From CAYJOG01 sp964371695 [NCBI: uncultured bacterium] (lineage in GTDB: Bacteria; CAYJOG01), in assembly GCA_964371695.1 (NCBI GenBank), contig CAYJOG010000114.1, forward strand, positions 1 to 7,867: a DNA stretch of 7,867 nucleotides, read 5' to 3'. Below, one piece after another: positions 5,627 through 7,867 of the stretch. Under the pieces are notes generated by a model. It made no database searches. It was not told the origin of the DNA and worked only from the letters and a program-made list of their open reading frames with translations. Both the position numbers and the translations under genes were made by a program. Every line of letters begins with the position of its first letter. Positions within the stretch are counted from its first letter, which is position 1.

Positions 5627-6649
5627 ATGCCCCCCATGCCCAGGCGCGGTGTGTTCTGGTTGTTGCTGGCGGCGCTGGTGCTGCTGATGCCGGTGGCCTG
5701 CGGCCTGGGCACCGTCACCATTCCCTATCCCGATGTCACCCGCACCCTCTGGCGCGAGATGCGGGGCCTGGGACACCTGAGCGACCCGGTCTACCGCACC
5801 ATTCTCATGGACGTGCGCCTGCCCCGCGTGCTGTTGGTGGCCCTGGTGGGCGGCGCGCTCGCGCTGTGCGGCGCGGTGATGCAGGCCACCTTCAAAAACC
5901 CCCTCGCCGACCCCGGCCTGTTGGGGGTGAGCGCGGGCGGCGCGCTGGGGGCCGTGCTGGCGATTTACACCGGCGTGGCCGCCCACGCCGTGTGGGCGCT
6001 GCCGCTGCTGGCTTTTGTGGGGGCCATGCTGGCCACCTTCACCGTGCTGGGGGTGGCCAACCTGGGGGGACAGGCCACCACCACGTCGCTTTTGCTCACG
6101 GGCGTGGCCATCGGCTCATTCTGCGTGGCGCTCATGAGTCTGGTGCTGCTGAAGGCCGAAGAAGCCCAGGTGCGGCAGATTCTTTTCTGGCTCGCGGGCG
6201 GGGCCGAGGCCCGCACCTGGGAACACCTTTACACCGGCATGGTCCCCATGGTGGCGGGGGGCGCGGTGTTGCTGAGTCTGCACCGGCCCCTGGACGTGCT
6301 GTTGCTGGGAGACGAACACGCGCTGTCGGGGGGCGTGGCGGTGCGGCGGCTGCGGTTCTGGCTGCTGGTGCTCACGTCGCTCACCGCCGGGGCCGCTGTG
6401 AGCGTGTGCGGTGCGGTGGGGTTTGTGGGTCTGGTGACGCCCCACATGCTGCGGCTGGTGACCGGCCCCTCGGCCCGGCGTCTGTTGCCCTGCTGCGTGG
6501 TGGGCGGGGCGTTTTTTCTGGTGGCGGCAGACCTGGCCTCGCGCCTGTTGAGTCGCCAGACGGAAATCCCCGTGGGCATTCTCACATCGCTGGTGGGGGT
6601 GCCGTTCTTTTTGTGGCTGCTGGTGCGCAGTAAACAGGAGGCATGGTGA
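5627..6649 (+). CDS. FecCD/BtuC-type ABC importer permease
   Basis: This is the transmembrane subunit of an importer for iron-siderophore, haem or cobalamin, working as a dimer in the inner membrane with the ATPase encoded next. The 340-residue length and about nine to ten hydrophobic segments fit the family. Diagnostic motifs are RLPRVLLVALVGGALALCGA (residues 64-83), QATFKNPLADPGLLGVSAGG (86-105), GFVGLVTPHMLRLVTG (265-280) and the end EIPVGILTSLVGVPFFLWLL. The substrate cannot be told from sequence; no binding protein or TonB-dependent receptor is present. ATG 5627 or ATG 5636 may be the start: AGGA precedes 5636, while 5627 has no ribosome site. The gene overlaps the ATPase gene, so the two are co-translated. 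Confidence 0.92.
   Translation: MPPMPRRGVFWLLLAALVLLMPVACGLGTVTIPYPDVTRTLWREMRGLGHLSDPVYRTILMDVRLPRVLLVALVGGALALCGAVMQATFKNPLADPGLLGVSAGGALGAVLAIYTGVAAHAVWALPLLAFVGAMLATFTVLGVANLGGQATTTSLLLTGVAIGSFCVALMSLVLLKAEEAQVRQILFWLAGGAEARTWEHLYTGMVPMVAGGAVLLSLHRPLDVLLLGDEHALSGGVAVRRLRFWLLVLTSLTAGAAVSVCGAVGFVGLVTPHMLRLVTGPSARRLLPCCVVGGAFFLVAADLASRLLSRQTEIPVGILTSLVGVPFFLWLLVRSKQEAW
6636..6641 (+). promoter_or_regulatory. ribosome binding site of the ATPase gene
   Basis: AGGAGG lies within the last codons of the permease gene. It is only one base before ATG 6643 and four before GTG 6646. The short spacing leaves the start ambiguous: GTG 6646 would give the classical four-base GTGA overlap, ATG 6643 a seven-base one. 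Confidence 0.6.
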
Positions 6650-7431
6650 GCGGGGCCGTGCTTCAGGCGGGCCGCCTGCACGCCCGTGTGCCGTCGGGCC
6701 GGGAGATTCTGCACGGCCTGGACCTGTCGCTCGCGCCCGGCGAAAAGGTGGCCCTGGTGGGCCCCAACGGGGCGGGCAAAAGCAGCCTGCTGCGGGTGTT
6801 GGCGGGCATCTGGCCCGTCAGCAGCGGTGAGGTGCGGGTGGGGGGCAAAAACCTGAATGCCTACCGGCGCAAGGCGCTGGCGCGGCAACTGGCCTATCTG
6901 CCCCAGCAGACCCACCTTGGCTTTGAACTGACGGTAAAAGAGGTGGTGGCCCAGGGGTTGTATTCCCGCGAGGGGCTTTCTCCCGCCCAGGCCAGGGCCG
7001 AAATCACCCAGGCCATGGCGGCCACCGGCGTGTCAGACCTGGCCCGCCGTCTGCTGCCCAGCCTGTCGGGGGGCGAGCGCCAGCGGGTGCTGCTGGCCCG
7101 CGCCATGGCCCAGGGCGCGCCGCTGCTGCTGCTGGATGAACCCGCCACCGCGCTCGACATTCGCCACACGCTGGACCTGCTGGACCTGCTGGATGAGCTT
7201 TCGGCCAGTGGTGTGACGCTGCTGGTGGCCATGCACGATCTGGAACTGGCGGCCCGGCGTTTTGACCGGGTGGTGGTGCTGAGTCAGGGCCGCCTGCTGT
7301 GCGATGGCCAGCCCCGCACCGTGTTTGAAGACCCCCAGGTGGCGGCCTGTTTTGAGGTGGAGATGTTTTTGCAGAAGGGTGAAGGCGATCAGGTGGTGCG
7401 CTTGGTTTGTCAGAAACCGGTGGGGCGTTAA
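6643..7431 (+). CDS. ABC importer ATPase, FecE/BtuD/HmuV type
   Basis: This is the cytoplasmic ATP-hydrolysing subunit partnering the FecCD-type permease just upstream. In the 262-residue chain the Walker A is GPNGAGKS (40-47), the Q-loop is in YLPQQTHLGFELTVKEVV (Q88/Q89), the signature is LSGGERQR (142-149), the Walker B is LLLLDEP (161-167) and the switch histidine is H198 (VAMHDLELA). All are intact. The Q-loop region and the length match importers of iron chelates, haem or vitamin B12. The start may be GTG 6646 instead of ATG 6643, which changes only the first residue. The last codon is followed by TAA whose first two bases are also in the stop codon of the convergent small gene. Confidence 0.93.
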   Translation: MVSGAVLQAGRLHARVPSGREILHGLDLSLAPGEKVALVGPNGAGKSSLLRVLAGIWPVSSGEVRVGGKNLNAYRRKALARQLAYLPQQTHLGFELTVKEVVAQGLYSREGLSPAQARAEITQAMAATGVSDLARRLLPSLSGGERQRVLLARAMAQGAPLLLLDEPATALDIRHTLDLLDLLDELSASGVTLLVAMHDLELAARRFDRVVVLSQGRLLCDGQPRTVFEDPQVAACFEVEMFLQKGEGDQVVRLVCQKPVGR

Positions 7432-7640
7432 AGCACCACGTTCACGCGGTTGTCGGTGGTCACCGCGCGGTTGGTCATGGTCCGGTACTCTTTTCCGGTC
7501 AGTCCTTCCACGGATTTCTGCTTCACCTCGTCCACCACGTCGCGCAGCGTGTGGCTGGCGGTGAGGCTGGAGTTTTCGCGGATCTGTGAAATGGTGCGTG
7601 TGGTGTTAAACCCCGCGCCCGTGGCAACCATGATGGCCAT
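7428..7640 (-). CDS. small hypothetical protein, 70 residues
   Basis: I do not recognise this protein. The start at 7640 is supported by a strong GGAGGTAAG eight bases upstream. A longer frame reaching 7736 has a low-complexity NNNNKH run in its extension, so it is not preferred. The chain begins MAIMVATGAGFNTTRTISQ, with a short hydrophobic N-terminal stretch too weak for a transmembrane helix. A charged central part (TLRDVVDEVKQKSVEGLTGKEYR) with likely helix follows, then a Thr/Asn/Val-rich end NRVNVVL. It has no Cys. It converges on the ATPase gene and shares the bases TTAA between the two stop codons. No operon partner is visible in the window. The strong ribosome site, a promoter candidate and the normal amino-acid mix support a real gene, but its function is open. 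Confidence 0.6.
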   Translation of the reverse strand: MAIMVATGAGFNTTRTISQIRENSSLTASHTLRDVVDEVKQKSVEGLTGKEYRTMTNRAVTTDNRVNVVL

Positions 7641-7644
7641 CTGA

Positions 7645-7653
7645 CTTACCTCC
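7645..7653 (-). promoter_or_regulatory. strong ribosome binding site of the 70-aa gene
   Basis: On the minus strand this reads GGAGGTAAG and lies eight bases (from the GGAGG core) before the ATG at 7640. It is the strongest Shine-Dalgarno site in the window. A CAACAACAA stretch (within 7664-7678) lies just upstream in the leader, which would leave the site unstructured. Confidence 0.75.
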
Positions 7654-7707
7654 CTGTGGACGTGCTTGTTGTTGTTATTCCCCCGGAGACTCTGCCCCGT
7701 GTCACAC

Positions 7708-7736
7708 AGGATAACAAAACACCTTTGTTGCGGCAA
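7708..7736 (-). promoter_or_regulatory. candidate promoter of the 70-aa gene
   Basis: On the minus strand TTGCCG (7736-7731, four of six matches to TTGACA) is followed after 17 bases by TATCCT (7713-7708, four of six matches to TATAAT). The transcript would begin near 7701 and carry a leader of about 60 bases. The -35 hexamer lies inside a GC palindrome (7727-7744), which could serve as a regulator site. Confidence 0.4.
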
Positions 7737-7744
7737 GCCGCAGC
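7727..7744. repeat. short GC-rich palindrome
   Basis: GTTGCGG (7727-7733) can pair with CCGCAGC (7738-7744) around CAAG, with one G-T pair. It overlaps the proposed -35 box of the 70-aa gene. No T run follows on either strand, so it is not a clear terminator. Confidence 0.35.
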
Positions 7745-7813
7745 CGCAAAAGCCTGAGAGCCTGTTTTAGAGCAAATTCACATTTGACGTAGACAAAGGG
7801 CGAGGCCAGTCTT

Positions 7814-7838
7814 TGCCCTCTCCCTCAGGGAGAGGGCA
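7814..7838. repeat. perfect 11-bp hairpin, REP-like
   Basis: TGCCCTCTCCC (7814-7824) is complementary to GGGAGAGGGCA (7828-7838) with the loop TCA. A CCCTCTCCC/GGGAGAGGG palindrome of this kind is a common dispersed repeat or intergenic hairpin in G+C-rich bacteria. On neither strand is it followed by a T tract. Confidence 0.6.
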
Positions 7839-7841
7839 GAC

Positions 7842-7867
7842 CGTGACCGAACAGATGTGAGGTCACG
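7842..7867. repeat. inverted repeat at the window edge
   Basis: CGTGACC (7842-7848) pairs with GGTCACG (7861-7867), leaving a 12-base loop. It starts three bases after the preceding hairpin, so the two may be parts of one structured element that continues beyond the window. Confidence 0.45.

Noticed and set aside
5866-6633. 255-residue open frame overlapping the permease gene
   Set aside because: It is a frame-shifted shadow, very rich in Gly/Arg/Ala, while the other frame has clear FecCD motifs.
7764-7773. GTTTTAGAGC, identical to the start of a known type II CRISPR repeat
   Set aside because: It occurs once, with no spaced repeats and no cas gene in the window; a ten-base match is weak evidence.

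Overview
The window is G+C-rich DNA with tightly packed genes, third positions that are mostly G or C, and Shine-Dalgarno sites on some but not all genes. A PhoR-type sensor kinase, a DedA membrane protein, a secreted protein with a Sec signal, a BtuC/FecC-type importer and an FtsZ ending in a DDLDLPAFLRR peptide together suggest a Gram-negative bacterium, probably a pseudomonadote. No genus can be named from the sequence alone.

Layout. Bases 1-1107 (+) are the cytoplasmic part of a PAS-HisKA-HATPase histidine kinase whose N-terminus lies outside the window. Bases 1178-1857 (+) hold a two-gene unit: a small 83-aa protein overlapping by 16 bases a retropepsin-like aspartyl protease. This unit looks less G+C-rich than its surroundings. 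A two-tier stem-loop at 1862-1900 separates it from a convergent dedA-family gene (1891-2580, -). Between dedA and the next minus-strand gene lies about 320 bp without a gene. It holds a perfect 13-bp inverted repeat abutting the predicted dedA -10 box, then a nearly continuous array of hairpins (2645-2875) with repeated arms.

Bases 2899-4167 (-) encode a predicted exported protein with a C-terminal beta domain resembling FlgT/CsgG-type proteins. It is divergent from ftsZ (4224-5570, +), and the two predicted -10 boxes overlap. The ftsZ is not accompanied by ftsQ, ftsA or mur genes here. It has unusual loop residues and a 33-residue extension beyond its C-terminal peptide. Next comes a two-gene ABC importer (5627-7431, +): a FecCD/BtuC permease and its ATPase, overlapping by a few bases. 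No binding protein or outer-membrane receptor is in view. A small unrecognised 70-aa gene (7428-7640, -) meets the ATPase gene tail to tail, and their stop codons share bases. The right edge (7641-7867) is non-coding and carries a promoter candidate and two or three inverted repeats.

The genes do not form one obvious pathway. The most unusual structure is the hairpin array at 2645-2875. No defence system, CRISPR array, transposase, tRNA or rRNA was found.
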